From Streptomyces sulphureus DSM 40104 (GTDB lineage Bacteria; Actinomycetota; Actinomycetes; Streptomycetales; Streptomycetaceae), in NCBI RefSeq assembly GCF_000381025.1, contig NZ_KB905813.1:416716-480715 (forward strand): a DNA stretch of 64,000 bases. Direction: 5' to 3'. This document shows positions 18,305 through 27,600 of this stretch, one piece after another (within the stretch, counting starts at the first letter, position 1; each line of letters begins with the position of its first letter). The position numbers and the translations under genes are program-made. The notes beneath the pieces were generated by a model. The model was not told the origin of the DNA. It saw nothing but the letters and a program-made list of their open reading frames with translations, and did no database searches.

Positions 18305-19684
18305 TCAGTCCTTTCCTCGGCTGTCGAAGGGGCTGTCGGAGGGCGGAGTGTGGCCACCGACCGCGGGTGCGGCCGGGTGGAGCGAGGCAGCGACGCGGGG
18401 TTCGAGCGCCCGTACGGCGCGGAGCGTGCGGTGCCGGCGCAGGACGTGCGCGAGTTGGGCCAGGTCGGAGCGGACCGTCGCCGAGTCGACGGAGTCGACG
18501 GTGGGCAGCAGGCTCTCCAGGAGTGAACAGGCGTGCTCGACCTCGCCGGCCTCTGCGTAGGCGAGCGCACGGCGCACTCCGTAGCGCGCGTGCGAACGGT
18601 CGGCGTGCGGTGGCAGGGCTGCGATCTCGCGGTCGAGCTCGGCCGCGGCCCCGGCGGGGTCGCCGAGATCGCGCAGGCACCAGCCGGCGGCCATCGCCGC
18701 GGGGTCCCTCAGATGGGAGGTGCCGATGACGGGCCCGCCGTCGGAGGGTTCGCGCGAGAGCCAGTCGCGCGTCCTGTCCAAGGCGCGCATGCAGGCGTCG
18801 AAGTCACCGGCCAGCGCGTGGCCTTGGGCCTCGCGCTGGGCTGCCAGGCCCCGAATCCGCCACGGCAGGCCCGTCTTCTGTGCTGCGGCCGCGAGGGCGA
18901 CCGTGGCTGCGGCGTCGCCCTGGTAGAGGGAGACGAGCCCGCGACGGACGGAGGCGTAGGCGGTGAGACTGCGGTCGCCTCCCGCCTCGGCGAGCTGCAC
19001 CGCCTGGTCCGTCCACCACACTGCTCCGGCGTTGTCCCCGGTCTCCTGGACGAGCCAGCCGACGTACTCGGCGTATCGGGCGGCGAGACCGAGGAGTTGG
19101 GCGCGGGTGCGGCGCTCATGAGCTGCTGCGAGGCCGCGGAGGGAATGCGTCTGCGCGATCAGCGCGGGCAGCAGCAGCGCCGGGCTCGACGTCTGTCCGA
19201 TCCTGCGGTACTCGCCGAAGAGAGAGCGCGCCGCGGCGACGACACCGCTCCCCTCCGCGCGCGCCGCCCCGGCCCCGGGCAGCAGGAAGACCGAGGCCGC
19301 GCCGGCCGCCATCACCTCCCTACGGGCCATGCTCCGCGGTACCGGGCGGAACCAGCCGCCGTCGGGGGCCATGCCCATCAGCCACACCTCCCCTTCCTCT
19401 CCGTCGCGTGCGCCTTCCGGCGGCCGTCCCGCGGACGCCGCGCCGTCCCCGACCGGCTCCTCGGGCTGCTGCGCGGCGACGAGCCCGTTGAGAGCGCCGC
19501 CCGCGCAGAGCACCTCGTCGCAGAGCCGGACGAGTGTGGGGCTGGGCCGCTTCAGGCCCCGCTCCACCTTGCTGAGCTGGGACTTGCTGTAGTGCACCGC
19601 TCCGGCGAGGCGTGTCAGAGTCCAGCCCGCACGGAGTCGGAGTCTTCTGAGCTCGGGCCCGAAGGGCAGCGGACGGTCGTGCAC
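18305..19684 (-). CDS. XRE-family regulator with TPR-like sensor region, first gene of TIR cassette
   Basis: This 459-residue protein starts with a Cro/CI-type helix-turn-helix at about 11-60 (RLRAGWTLTRLAGAVHYSKS, QLSKVERG). A linker contains ARREVMAAGAASVFLLPG, a Tat-like stretch often found inside Streptomyces regulators of this class. The rest is a long alpha-helical region of repeated Ala/Leu helices that reads as tetratricopeptide-like repeats (for example RYAEYVGWLVQETGDNAGAV). The GTG at 19684 has GGAGG 5 nt upstream. The stop is 2 nt before the TIR start, so the genes should be one transcript. It may control the cassette or sense the trigger. Confidence 0.8.
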   Translation of the reverse strand: MHDRPLPFGPELRRLRLRAGWTLTRLAGAVHYSKSQLSKVERGLKRPSPTLVRLCDEVLCAGGALNGLVAAQQPEEPVGDGAASAGRPPEGARDGEEGEVWLMGMAPDGGWFRPVPRSMARREVMAAGAASVFLLPGAGAARAEGSGVVAAARSLFGEYRRIGQTSSPALLLPALIAQTHSLRGLAAAHERRTRAQLLGLAARYAEYVGWLVQETGDNAGAVWWTDQAVQLAEAGGDRSLTAYASVRRGLVSLYQGDAAATVALAAAAQKTGLPWRIRGLAAQREAQGHALAGDFDACMRALDRTRDWLSREPSDGGPVIGTSHLRDPAAMAAGWCLRDLGDPAGAAAELDREIAALPPHADRSHARYGVRRALAYAEAGEVEHACSLLESLLPTVDSVDSATVRSDLAQLAHVLRRHRTLRAVRALEPRVAASLHPAAPAVGGHTPPSDSPFDSRGKD

Positions 19685-20341
19685 GTGGACCTCCAGTGAC
19701 GGGTCCGCACAACGGCCGGGCGCCTGACGTCAGCCTGGTTCCGGGCGGTACGGACGGACAAGAGAAACCGGGCGTTTCCCGTTTCCTCCTGAGGAGCCTC
19801 GCCAGGCAAGCGCTCCCCGGAACCGGTGCCGAGGCCGTCCGGCTCGGGGCGCCGGCTGTCCGGGACGGGCGCGGAGGGAGTCCGCTCGCGCCGTTGCGGC
19901 CGCTGCTGGGGAAGCAGGCGCTCCTCGCCGAGACACGCGTCCACTGCGAGGAGGCGGCCGCCGCGAGGCCGGGCACGGTGCAGCCGGTCGTGACCACGGC
20001 ACGGGAGGCGGCCAAGGCGCACACCACCGCGCCCCGCAAGGGCCGAAAGCCCTCCCCGAAGTCGCCCGGATGTCACGGGCGTTACCCCGGGCGCCTCAGG
20101 AAAGATCCGCGTGAACTCCTGTCGCAACCCTTGCCAAGCCGAGTTAGTACGTGTTCGGATTAATTCCGTCGGGCACCGAACCGACATGCATCTTCGCTGG
20201 TCAACTGCCGTACGGCGAGGCGATATCAGCCTGCCGAGACCCCCGTCCGCACCCCCAGCTCCCGACCCGTGAACCCGTCGCAGCCCTCGTGGCCGGCGGG
20301 CCGGCCCCGCACTGCCTCAGCATGCCCAAGGAGGGTCCTTC
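19685..20341. other. Divergent intergenic region between the TIR cassette and the nic cluster
   Basis: This 657-nt stretch holds no gene that I can support. It must carry the promoters of both divergent operons. The part nearest nicX (about 20130-20220) is richer in A and T and includes the palindrome listed separately. A strong AAGGAGGG ribosome site lies just before nicX. Confidence 0.5.
20156..20168. promoter_or_regulatory. Candidate operator upstream of nicX
   Basis: CGGATTAATTCCG is a 13-bp palindrome with one mismatched pair, in the only AT-rich patch before the nic operon. MarR-type regulators bind such short dyads, so NicR (30519-31001) is a reasonable binder. No experiment or second copy supports this. 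Confidence 0.3.
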
Positions 20342-21373
20342 GTGTTTGATCTCTCGTCCGTCGACCTCCTCGACGCCTTCACCAAGGAGTTCCGTCTCTG
20401 CAAGGTCTCCGAGGGTGAGCACGTGGTCGTGCTCGCCGAGCCGGACAGCCGCGGCGACTACGTGGCGGCGGCGTTCGGCGCGGCCAAGTCCCTCGGTGCG
20501 CACGTCATTTCGGCGACGGTGCCGGGCGGCAGCCCCGCACCGATGCCGAGCACCCACACCGGCGCAGGCCCCGGACTCTCCTCCGTCCTCGACGACACCA
20601 CGGCCCAGGACCTGCTGAAGTCGGCCGACTTCGTCGTCGACCTCACCCAGGAGGGGTTCATCCACGCGCCTGTGCAGCAGGAGATCCTCAAGGCAGGCAC
20701 CCGCATCCTCTTCGTCTGCGACGCCCCCGACGTGCTCGTGCGCAACCTGCCGAACGAGGCGGACAAGGCGCTGGTGCGCCGCGAGGCGGAGCTGCTGAAG
20801 TCCGCCGCCACGATGCGGGTGACCTCGGCGGCGGGCACCGACCTGACCGTCGAACTCACCGGCTCCAAGCCGGAGTTCCAGGTCGGCTTCGCCGACGACG
20901 CGGGCCGCTGGGACCACTGGCCCAGCACGATGGTGCTCTGCTGGCCGGAGATCTCGGACGGGCAGATCGTGCTCGCCGAGGGGGACATCCTGCTGCCGTT
21001 CAAGGAGTACGTCGCCTCGCCCACCACGCTGCACGTCTCCGGCGGTCGGATCGAGGGCGTCGAAGGGGGCGCCGAAGCCCGGCTGCTGGAGACCTTCTTT
21101 GCGGACGCCGACGACAAGTGGGCCCGCTACCTCTCGCACATGGGCTGGGGTCTGATGCGCTCCGCCGACTGGTTCGCCACCGCGATGTACGGCAAGGGCG
21201 ACCTGATGGGCATGGACGCCCGCGCCTTCGCCGGCAACTTCCTGTGGTCGACGGGGCCGCACCCCGTCCTCGGCCGCGAGTCCTACGCGCACCTGGACAT
21301 CGCGATGCGCGGCTGCTCGATCGCCGTCGACGAGACCCAGGTTGTTCGCGAGGGCGAACTCACCGACCGCTGA
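20342..21373 (+). CDS. nicX: 2,5-dihydroxypyridine 5,6-dioxygenase
   Basis: NicX opens the ring of 2,5-dihydroxypyridine with O2 to give N-formylmaleamate. It belongs to an iron-dependent family related in fold to M29 aminopeptidases. In Pseudomonas putida NicX the iron ligands I recall are His265, His318 and Asp320. Here His266 (YLSHMGWG), His317 and Asp319 (YAHLDIAM) fall at the same places in a 343-residue protein. The GTG at 20342 follows AAGGAGGG. It is the first gene of an eleven-gene plus-strand cluster in which every other nicotinate pathway step is present, which makes the assignment firm. Confidence 0.9.
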   Translation: MFDLSSVDLLDAFTKEFRLCKVSEGEHVVVLAEPDSRGDYVAAAFGAAKSLGAHVISATVPGGSPAPMPSTHTGAGPGLSSVLDDTTAQDLLKSADFVVDLTQEGFIHAPVQQEILKAGTRILFVCDAPDVLVRNLPNEADKALVRREAELLKSAATMRVTSAAGTDLTVELTGSKPEFQVGFADDAGRWDHWPSTMVLCWPEISDGQIVLAEGDILLPFKEYVASPTTLHVSGGRIEGVEGGAEARLLETFFADADDKWARYLSHMGWGLMRSADWFATAMYGKGDLMGMDARAFAGNFLWSTGPHPVLGRESYAHLDIAMRGCSIAVDETQVVREGELTDR

Positions 21374-21465
21374 GGGGCCTTGCCCCGCCCGCCGCACCGG
21401 ACTCGGGCGGCGGCACCCGCCGCCCGAGTCCGCCCCCGTTCGCACACGCTGTGAGGAGAACCGCG

Positions 21466-22737
21466 TTGGCGCCCAGTCAGTCCATCGAAGCCACCGTCGT
21501 CGGCGGAGGGCTCGGCGGTCTCACCGCCGCGCTCGCCCTGCGTCAGCGGGGAGTTCGCGTCACCGTCCTGGAGCAGGCACCGTCCCTCGGCGAGGTGGGC
21601 GCCGGTATCCAGACCGCGCCGAACGCCAGCCGGCTGCTGCTCGGGCTCGGGCTGCGCCGGCAGTTGGAGGCGATCCACACCGAGCCGCTCGACCAGGTGC
21701 GTCGCCGTTGGAAGGACGGCGCCGTCGTCGGGCTGACGAGCCTCGGGCAGCACTGCAAGGACACCTACAACGCGCCGTACTGGCACTACCACCGCGCCGA
21801 CCTGCACCGCGTCCTCCTCGACGCCTGCACGGACCCCCAAGGCGCGGGCCCGGTGGTGGAGTTGCACACCGACAGCCGCGTCGACCGACTCGACCGCACC
21901 GACCCGCGCCGCCCCGTCGCGTGCACCGACGACGGCCGCCGCTTCGCGGCCGACCTGCTCCTCGGCGCCGACGGCATCCGCTCCCAGGTGCGCGAACTGA
22001 TCGGGGCCGAGGACACCCTGGAGTTCTCCGGCGAGATGGCCTACCGCGCGCTCATCCCCGGCGACGCGATCGCCGCCGACCCGGCCACCCGCTGGCTCTT
22101 CGACCGCTTCCAGAGCACCATCTGGTACGGCCCCGACCGGCACCTGGTGCACTACCTGATCCGCGGCGGCGAGTACCTCAACATCGTGGCGATCGTGCCG
22201 TGCAGCGAGGAGGTCGCGGAGAAGTGGACCGTCCGCTCCTCGCCGAGCGAACTCGCCGCCGCCTACCCGGGTTGGGACGACCGCGTCCCCGCGATGCTCT
22301 CCAAGGCGAAGGACGACGTCGCCGCGTTCGCCCTCTACTACCGCCGCCGCGACCCCGTCTGGCAGGACGGCCGGGTGGCGCTGCTCGGCGACGCCTGCCA
22401 CGCGATGCTCCCCTACCAGGCGCAGGGCGCCTCCCAGGCGATGGAGGACGCCGCGGTGCTCGCCGAGGAGTTGGGACGCGTCACCGTCGACGGAGTCGAG
22501 GAGGCGCTGCGCCGCTACGTGGACCGCCGGGCCAAGCACGCCGGCATGGTGCAGGAGGCCTCGCTGCGCAACAAGGACTTCTACCACTACCCGGACGGGC
22601 CGCTCCAGGAGCAGCGGGACGCCAAGCTCCGCCGGGGTTTCACCGGCGAGTCCGACGTCTCCTACGAGTGGCTGTGGAGCGGCACCCCGCTGCACGACCC
22701 GGACCAGACCGACTTCTCCTACCAGTTCCCCCGCTGA
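21466..22737 (+). CDS. nicC: 6-hydroxynicotinate 3-monooxygenase (FAD-dependent)
   Basis: NicC is a flavin hydroxylase that converts 6-hydroxynicotinate, NADH and O2 to 2,5-dihydroxypyridine and CO2. The 423-residue product has the FAD dinucleotide fold VVGGGLGGLTAAL at 11-23, the DG motif LLGADGIRSQVR and the GD motif ALLGDACHAMLPYQAQGA with Gly308-Asp309. It is about 40 residues longer than the Pseudomonas enzyme, mostly at the C-terminus. The TTG at 21466 has GAGGAG at the right distance and no ATG fits the fold. By itself it could be read as a salicylate hydroxylase; the neighbours decide for NicC. Confidence 0.85.
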   Translation: MAPSQSIEATVVGGGLGGLTAALALRQRGVRVTVLEQAPSLGEVGAGIQTAPNASRLLLGLGLRRQLEAIHTEPLDQVRRRWKDGAVVGLTSLGQHCKDTYNAPYWHYHRADLHRVLLDACTDPQGAGPVVELHTDSRVDRLDRTDPRRPVACTDDGRRFAADLLLGADGIRSQVRELIGAEDTLEFSGEMAYRALIPGDAIAADPATRWLFDRFQSTIWYGPDRHLVHYLIRGGEYLNIVAIVPCSEEVAEKWTVRSSPSELAAAYPGWDDRVPAMLSKAKDDVAAFALYYRRRDPVWQDGRVALLGDACHAMLPYQAQGASQAMEDAAVLAEELGRVTVDGVEEALRRYVDRRAKHAGMVQEASLRNKDFYHYPDGPLQEQRDAKLRRGFTGESDVSYEWLWSGTPLHDPDQTDFSYQFPR

Positions 22738-22791
22738 CTCGCCCGCCGCATTCCCGGTCACCACCCGGTGACCCAGACCCTTGGAGCCACG

Positions 22792-24258
22792 GTGAAGACA
22801 GGCGACCAGATCGTCCAGGAACTCCCCTGGAAATGGGGCGTTCAGGGCCGGATCTTCCTCATCGGTGGTCTCGGCTACCTCTTCGACGCATGGGACATCG
22901 CGCTCAACGGCTTCCTGATGCCGCTGCTGGGCGACGAGTTCGACCTCACCCTCAGCGCCCGCGGCCTCGTCGCGACGTCGAACCTCGTCGGCATGGCCGT
23001 CGGCGCGATCGTGTGGGGCGCCATCGCCGACCGCATCGGGCGGAAGAAGGCGTTCAGCGCCACGCTGTTGCTCTTCGCGCTCTTTTCCGTGGTCGGCGCG
23101 CTCTCTCCCACCTACGAGGTGTTCCTGCTCTTCCGCTTCCTCGCCGGCGTCGGCCTCGGCGGCTGTATCCCGGTCGACTACGCGCTGGTGAGCGAGTTCT
23201 CGCCGAAGCGCTACCGCGGGCGCATCCTCACCGCGCTCGACCTCTGGTGGCCGATCGGCGTCACGCTGTGCGGCATCGCCTCCACGGCGCTCATCCCGCT
23301 GAGCGGCAACTGGCGTTGGATGTTGGCGACGATGGTGCTGCCGGCGCTGCTGCTCTTCTGGGTCCGCCGCGGCGTACCCGAGTCGCCGATCTACCTCACC
23401 AAGACCGGCCGTGAGGCGGAGGCACGGGAGGTGATCGACCGGCTGGTGGCCCAGACCGGCGCCACGCCCGAGCCGTACGCGATCCCCGCGCCGCCCGCCC
23501 CGGACGAGGGGCGCCGCATCGGTGGAGTGCGCGCCGGCTGGGAGCAGTTCCGGCTGCTGTGGAGCCACAGCCCGCGGATCACCGGCGTCGCCTGGGCGCT
23601 CTTCGTCACCATCATGCTCGTCTACTACGCCGCGCTCACGTGGATGCCGTCGATCCTCAAGGAGGAGGGCTACGGCGACACCGCCTCCTTCATCAGCACC
23701 ACGCTGATGAGCGGCGTGGGCATCGCCGGCGTCGTCGCCTCCACCTGGCTCGTCGACGTCGTCGGCCGCAAGTGGCTGATCGGGCTCTCGGCGCCGATCG
23801 CGACCGCCGCCCTCGTCGCCTTCGCGGCGGTGCTGGAGGTGCAGACGGCCGCGCTCATCGGCATCGCGGTCTTCGGTTTCCTGATCCAACTCACCATCCC
23901 CGCGCTGTACGCGTACGTCTCCGAGCTGTACCCGACGACGCTGCGGGCGAGCGGCTTCGGCTGGGCCTCCTCCGTCTCGCGGGTCGGCACGGGCTTCGCG
24001 CCGATGCTCTTCGGCTCGGTGATGTGGCCGCTGCTCGGGCTGCCGTGGACCTTCGCCGTGCTCGGCGTGACCGTCCTCGCGGCTGTGCTCTGGATGGCCG
24101 TCGCTGCGCCGGAGACCCGGGGCAGGGAGCTCGACTCGGAAGCGATCAACACCGACCCGCTCGACGAGGCGGACCCGCAGCGGCACCTGTCGACCGAAAC
24201 GCTCACGGACGGCACGGGTGCCCCGACCGCCGCCGGTGAGGAGCCCGTTCGCGGCTGA
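22792..24258 (+). CDS. MFS transporter, probable nicotinate importer (NiaP-like)
   Basis: This 488-residue major facilitator has the segment YLFDAWDIALNGFLMPLL in its first helix, typical of the SV2/NiaP and aromatic-acid:H+ symporter branch. The loop motif GAIADRIGRKKAF follows helix 2, and RFLAGVGLGGCIPVDYALVS is in helix 4-5. About 12 hydrophobic segments are visible, with a hydrophilic C-terminus. The GTG at 22792 is chosen because GGAG lies 5 nt upstream; a GTG at 22768 in frame lacks one. Being inside the nic cluster, it probably imports nicotinate, although 6-hydroxynicotinate is also possible. Confidence 0.8.
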   Translation: MKTGDQIVQELPWKWGVQGRIFLIGGLGYLFDAWDIALNGFLMPLLGDEFDLTLSARGLVATSNLVGMAVGAIVWGAIADRIGRKKAFSATLLLFALFSVVGALSPTYEVFLLFRFLAGVGLGGCIPVDYALVSEFSPKRYRGRILTALDLWWPIGVTLCGIASTALIPLSGNWRWMLATMVLPALLLFWVRRGVPESPIYLTKTGREAEAREVIDRLVAQTGATPEPYAIPAPPAPDEGRRIGGVRAGWEQFRLLWSHSPRITGVAWALFVTIMLVYYAALTWMPSILKEEGYGDTASFISTTLMSGVGIAGVVASTWLVDVVGRKWLIGLSAPIATAALVAFAAVLEVQTAALIGIAVFGFLIQLTIPALYAYVSELYPTTLRASGFGWASSVSRVGTGFAPMLFGSVMWPLLGLPWTFAVLGVTVLAAVLWMAVAAPETRGRELDSEAINTDPLDEADPQRHLSTETLTDGTGAPTAAGEEPVRG

Positions 24259-24361
24259 CGGACCGCCCCTGCACCGTCGTCCACGGCCGTCCGTCGGGAG
24301 GCGGCACGGACAGTCCGTCGCCGCCTGCCGTCTCCCGACGGAGAGGAGATCCCCCAGCACC

Positions 24362-25240
24362 ATGAAACCCGCACCGTTCACCTACCACCGTGCCCGCGAC
24401 CTCGACGGGGCGACGCGGCTGCTCGTCGAGTTGGAGGCGCGCGAGGAGGACCCGAAGGTCCTCGCCGGCGGCCAGAGCCTCGTCGCGATGATGAACTTCC
24501 GCCTCGCCCGCCCAGCCCACCTCGTCGACATCGGCCGCCTGGACTGCCTGCGCGGGATACACACCGACGCGGACGGCGCGCTGCACCTCGGCGCGCTCAC
24601 CACCCACCACCAAGTCGAGCGCGCGCCGGCGGAGTTGCTCGGCCGGGGACACGCGGTGCTGCGCGACGCGATGCGCTGGGTCGGCCACCTGCCGATCCGC
24701 ACCCGCGGCACCGTCGGCGGCAGCCTCGCGCACGCGGACGCCACCGCCGAGTGGTGCCTGCTCGCGACGCTGCTCGACGCCGAACTCGTCGTGCACGGCG
24801 GCGGCGGTCGACGACGGGTGCCGGCCGCGGAGTTCTTCCTCGGCTACTACACCACCGCTCTCGGCGCCGACGAACTGCTCACCGAGGTCGTCTTCCCGCG
24901 TGAGGCGCCGCACGCCGCGCTCACCGAATTCGCCCAGCGGCACGGGGACTTCGCGACCGTCGCCGCCGCCGTCGACCTCGAACTCGCCGCCGACGGCCGC
25001 ACGGTGTGCGGCGGGCGCGTCGCGCTGGGCGGTGTCGCCGCGCTGCCGGTGCGGGTGCCGGAAGCGGAGGCGGTCCTCGCCCGCGGCGACACGGCCGGCG
25101 ACGCGCTCTTCGCCGCGTGCGGGCAAGCCGCCGCCGAGGCGGTCGACCCTCCCTCCGACGACGCCGGTTCCGCCGGCTACCGGCGTCGACTCGCCCGCAC
25201 ACTCGTCGTCCAGGCCTGCGAGGAGGCGTTCGCCCGATGA
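24362..25240 (+). CDS. Nicotinate dehydrogenase, FAD-binding medium subunit
   Basis: This is the flavin subunit of a three-part molybdenum hydroxylase of the xanthine dehydrogenase/CO dehydrogenase (CoxM) type. The 292-residue product has the two FAD motifs of the family, AGGQS at 35-39 and TVGGS at 117-121. The ATG at 24362 is preceded by GGAGAGGAG some distance upstream. Its stop overlaps the large-subunit ATG by 4 nt. In this cluster the complex is expected to hydroxylate nicotinate at C6 to give 6-hydroxynicotinate. Confidence 0.87.
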   Translation: MKPAPFTYHRARDLDGATRLLVELEAREEDPKVLAGGQSLVAMMNFRLARPAHLVDIGRLDCLRGIHTDADGALHLGALTTHHQVERAPAELLGRGHAVLRDAMRWVGHLPIRTRGTVGGSLAHADATAEWCLLATLLDAELVVHGGGGRRRVPAAEFFLGYYTTALGADELLTEVVFPREAPHAALTEFAQRHGDFATVAAAVDLELAADGRTVCGGRVALGGVAALPVRVPEAEAVLARGDTAGDALFAACGQAAAEAVDPPSDDAGSAGYRRRLARTLVVQACEEAFAR

Positions 25241-27600
25241 GCCCGACCGAACCCCACGAGGACCGCGCCGCGTTGGTCGGCACCTCGACCCGCCGCCGCG
25301 AGGACCCCCGACTCCTCACCGGGCGCGGCACGTTCACCGACGACATCCACCTGCCCGGCACGCTCTACGCGCAGTTCGTCCGCGCCACCGTCGCCTCGGC
25401 CACGGTGACCTCGCTCGACCTCTCGGCCGTGCGCGAGGTACCGGGCGTCGTCGCCGCGTTCGACGCGGCCGACCTCGCCCTCGGGGACATCACCGCCCGA
25501 CTCGGCCGCCCGGCGGCGGAGTTCGTGCCGACGAGCATGCCGATCCTCGCGCGGGACCGGGTGCGGTACGCCGGCGAGCCGCTCGCGGTCGTCGTCGCCA
25601 GGGACCCGTACGCCGTCGAGGACGGTTTGGAGGCGGCCCGGGTGAGCTACGCTCCCGAACGGGCCGTCACCTCGGACACCGAGGCGCTCGCCCCCGACGC
25701 CCCCCTGGTCCACGCCGAGGCCCCCGCCAACACCCTGCTGGACGTCTCGATGTTCGCCACCGAGGGGATCGACGACGTCTTCGCCGAGGCCCCCTGCGTC
25801 GTCGACGTCTCCGTCCGCACCGGGCGGCAGAACGCGCTGCCGCTGGAGACCAGGGCCGCGCTCGCCGCCTGGGACGACCGCGAGGAACAGCTCACGCTGC
25901 GCACCCCGACCCAGGTGCCGCACCAGGTGCGCACCGTCGCCGCGCGCTGCCTCGGGCTCGACGAGCGGGCCGTGCGGGTGCTGGTGCCGGACATGGGGGG
26001 CGGCTTCGGACTGAAGTGCGTCGTCGGCCGGGAGGAGATCGCCGTCGCGGCGGCGTCCCTGCGGCTGGGCCGCCCGGTGAAGTGGACCGAGGACCGCAAG
26101 GACGCGCTCACCGCCTCCTTCCTCGCCCGCGAACAGCACTACGAGGCCCGCGCCGCGTTCGACGCCGAGGGACACGTCCTCGGTCTCGACACCGACCTGA
26201 TCTGCGACATGGGCGCCTACTCCTGCTACCCGTTCACCGCCGGCATCGAGCCGCTGATGGCCTCGTCCGAGATGCCCGGCGTCTACAAGGTGCCCGCCTA
26301 CCGGGTCCGCGCCCGCGCCGTGACGACGAACAAGGCGCCGAGCGCCCCCTACCGCGGGGTGAGCAGGCCGCAGTACGTGATGGTCGTCGAGCGGCTCTTC
26401 GAGCGCGCGGCACGGGAGTTGGGGATCGACCCGGTGGAGATCCGCCGCCGGAACCTGATCACCGACTTCCCCTACACAGGCGTCAACAACGTCACCTACG
26501 ACCCGGGTTCCTACCTGGAGTCGCTGGACCTGTGCGAGCGGACGCTCCGCGAGGAGGGGTGGTACGCACGCCGCGAGGAGGCCGCCGCCGAGGGCCGCCA
26601 CCTCGGCATCGGCTACGCCTGCTTCAGCGAGCGCACCGGCTACGGCTCGACGGCCTTCGCGCAGCGGAAGATGGAGGTCGTCCCCGGCTTCGACATCGCC
26701 GAGGCGCGCATGGACGTCACCGGCGCCCTCACCGTCTCCACCGGGACGATGAGCCACGGTCAGAGCCACGAGACGACGATGGCGCAGATCGCCGCGGACG
26801 AGCTCGGCCTCGACCTCGCCCGCGTCCGCATCCACCAGGGCGACACCGACCGCGTCACCTACGGCTGGGGCACCTTCGCCAGCCGTTCGATCGCCGTCGG
26901 CGGCAGCGCCGTGCGGCTCGCCGCCGGGAAACTCGGCGAGAAGCTGCGGCTGCTCGCCGCCTCCCGGTGGGAAGTCGCCCCGGACCGCGTGGAGTTGGGC
27001 GACGGCCGGGCGCGCAACGCCGACGACGGCAGCACGCTCAGCTATCCGGAGCTCGCGGAGATCGCCTACCTGAAGTCGCACCTGCTGCCGAAGGGCGTCG
27101 AGCCGGGACTCTCGGCCACGGCGAGCTTCGACGTCTTCAACGACGGCACCTTCTCCAACGCCACACACGGCGTCGTGGTGGAGCTCCACGAGGCGACCGG
27201 CCAGGTGGAGATCGTGCGGTACGTCTGCGTGGAGGACTGCGGGGTGGCGATCAACCCGCAGGTCGTCGAGGGCCAGTGCCGCGGCGGGATCGCGCAGGGC
27301 ATCGCCGGGGCGCTCTTCGAGGAGATCACCTACGACGCCCAGGGCGAGCCCTCGGCGACCAGCTTCATGGACTACCGGGTGCCCACCGCCCTGGAGATCC
27401 CCGAGATCGGCATCGCCCACCTGGAGACGCCGTGCGCCTTCACCGAGACCGGCGCCAAGGGCGCCGGCGAGGGCGGCACCATCGGCGCGCCCGGCGCGGT
27501 GCTCAACGCCGTCAACGACGCGCTCCGCCCGACCGGCGTCGAGCTCGACCAGACCCCCATCACCCCGGAAACCGTCGCCGACGCCCTGGAGCGTGCCTGA
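25237..27600 (+). CDS. Nicotinate dehydrogenase, molybdopterin large subunit
   Basis: The catalytic subunit binds the molybdenum cofactor and hydroxylates the pyridine ring using water. The 787-residue product has the N-terminal EDPRLLTGRGTFTDDI, the cofactor-binding GGGFGLK at 254-260, SAPYRGV from 369, GTMSHGQSHETTMAQ in the middle and KGAGEGG near the end, where Glu745 is the expected catalytic base. The CO dehydrogenase active-site loop AYRCSFR is replaced by PYRGVSRP, so it is not a CO dehydrogenase. The start overlaps the medium-subunit stop and the stop overlaps the small-subunit start. Substrate assignment rests on the neighbours. Confidence 0.88.
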   Translation: MSPTEPHEDRAALVGTSTRRREDPRLLTGRGTFTDDIHLPGTLYAQFVRATVASATVTSLDLSAVREVPGVVAAFDAADLALGDITARLGRPAAEFVPTSMPILARDRVRYAGEPLAVVVARDPYAVEDGLEAARVSYAPERAVTSDTEALAPDAPLVHAEAPANTLLDVSMFATEGIDDVFAEAPCVVDVSVRTGRQNALPLETRAALAAWDDREEQLTLRTPTQVPHQVRTVAARCLGLDERAVRVLVPDMGGGFGLKCVVGREEIAVAAASLRLGRPVKWTEDRKDALTASFLAREQHYEARAAFDAEGHVLGLDTDLICDMGAYSCYPFTAGIEPLMASSEMPGVYKVPAYRVRARAVTTNKAPSAPYRGVSRPQYVMVVERLFERAARELGIDPVEIRRRNLITDFPYTGVNNVTYDPGSYLESLDLCERTLREEGWYARREEAAAEGRHLGIGYACFSERTGYGSTAFAQRKMEVVPGFDIAEARMDVTGALTVSTGTMSHGQSHETTMAQIAADELGLDLARVRIHQGDTDRVTYGWGTFASRSIAVGGSAVRLAAGKLGEKLRLLAASRWEVAPDRVELGDGRARNADDGSTLSYPELAEIAYLKSHLLPKGVEPGLSATASFDVFNDGTFSNATHGVVVELHEATGQVEIVRYVCVEDCGVAINPQVVEGQCRGGIAQGIAGALFEEITYDAQGEPSATSFMDYRVPTALEIPEIGIAHLETPCAFTETGAKGAGEGGTIGAPGAVLNAVNDALRPTGVELDQTPITPETVADALERA

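Noticed and set aside
15535..18570. A single 1,011-residue P-loop protein
   Set aside because: Its first 357 codons are the wrong frame of the TIR gene and the regulator; TTG at 17499 begins the real protein.
19696..20187. Open frames on both strands in the TIR-nic gap
   Set aside because: The translations are low-complexity Arg/Pro/Gly sequence with no domain. One minus frame looks like a signal peptide followed by a cysteine, but it has no continuing protein-like sequence.
17496..20341. tRNA, attachment site or integrase for the island
   Set aside because: No tRNA fold, integrase motif or clear direct repeats were seen at or near the borders.
25237..27600. Carbon monoxide dehydrogenase large subunit
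   Set aside because: The CODH active-site loop AYRCSFR is absent and the surrounding genes form a nicotinate pathway.
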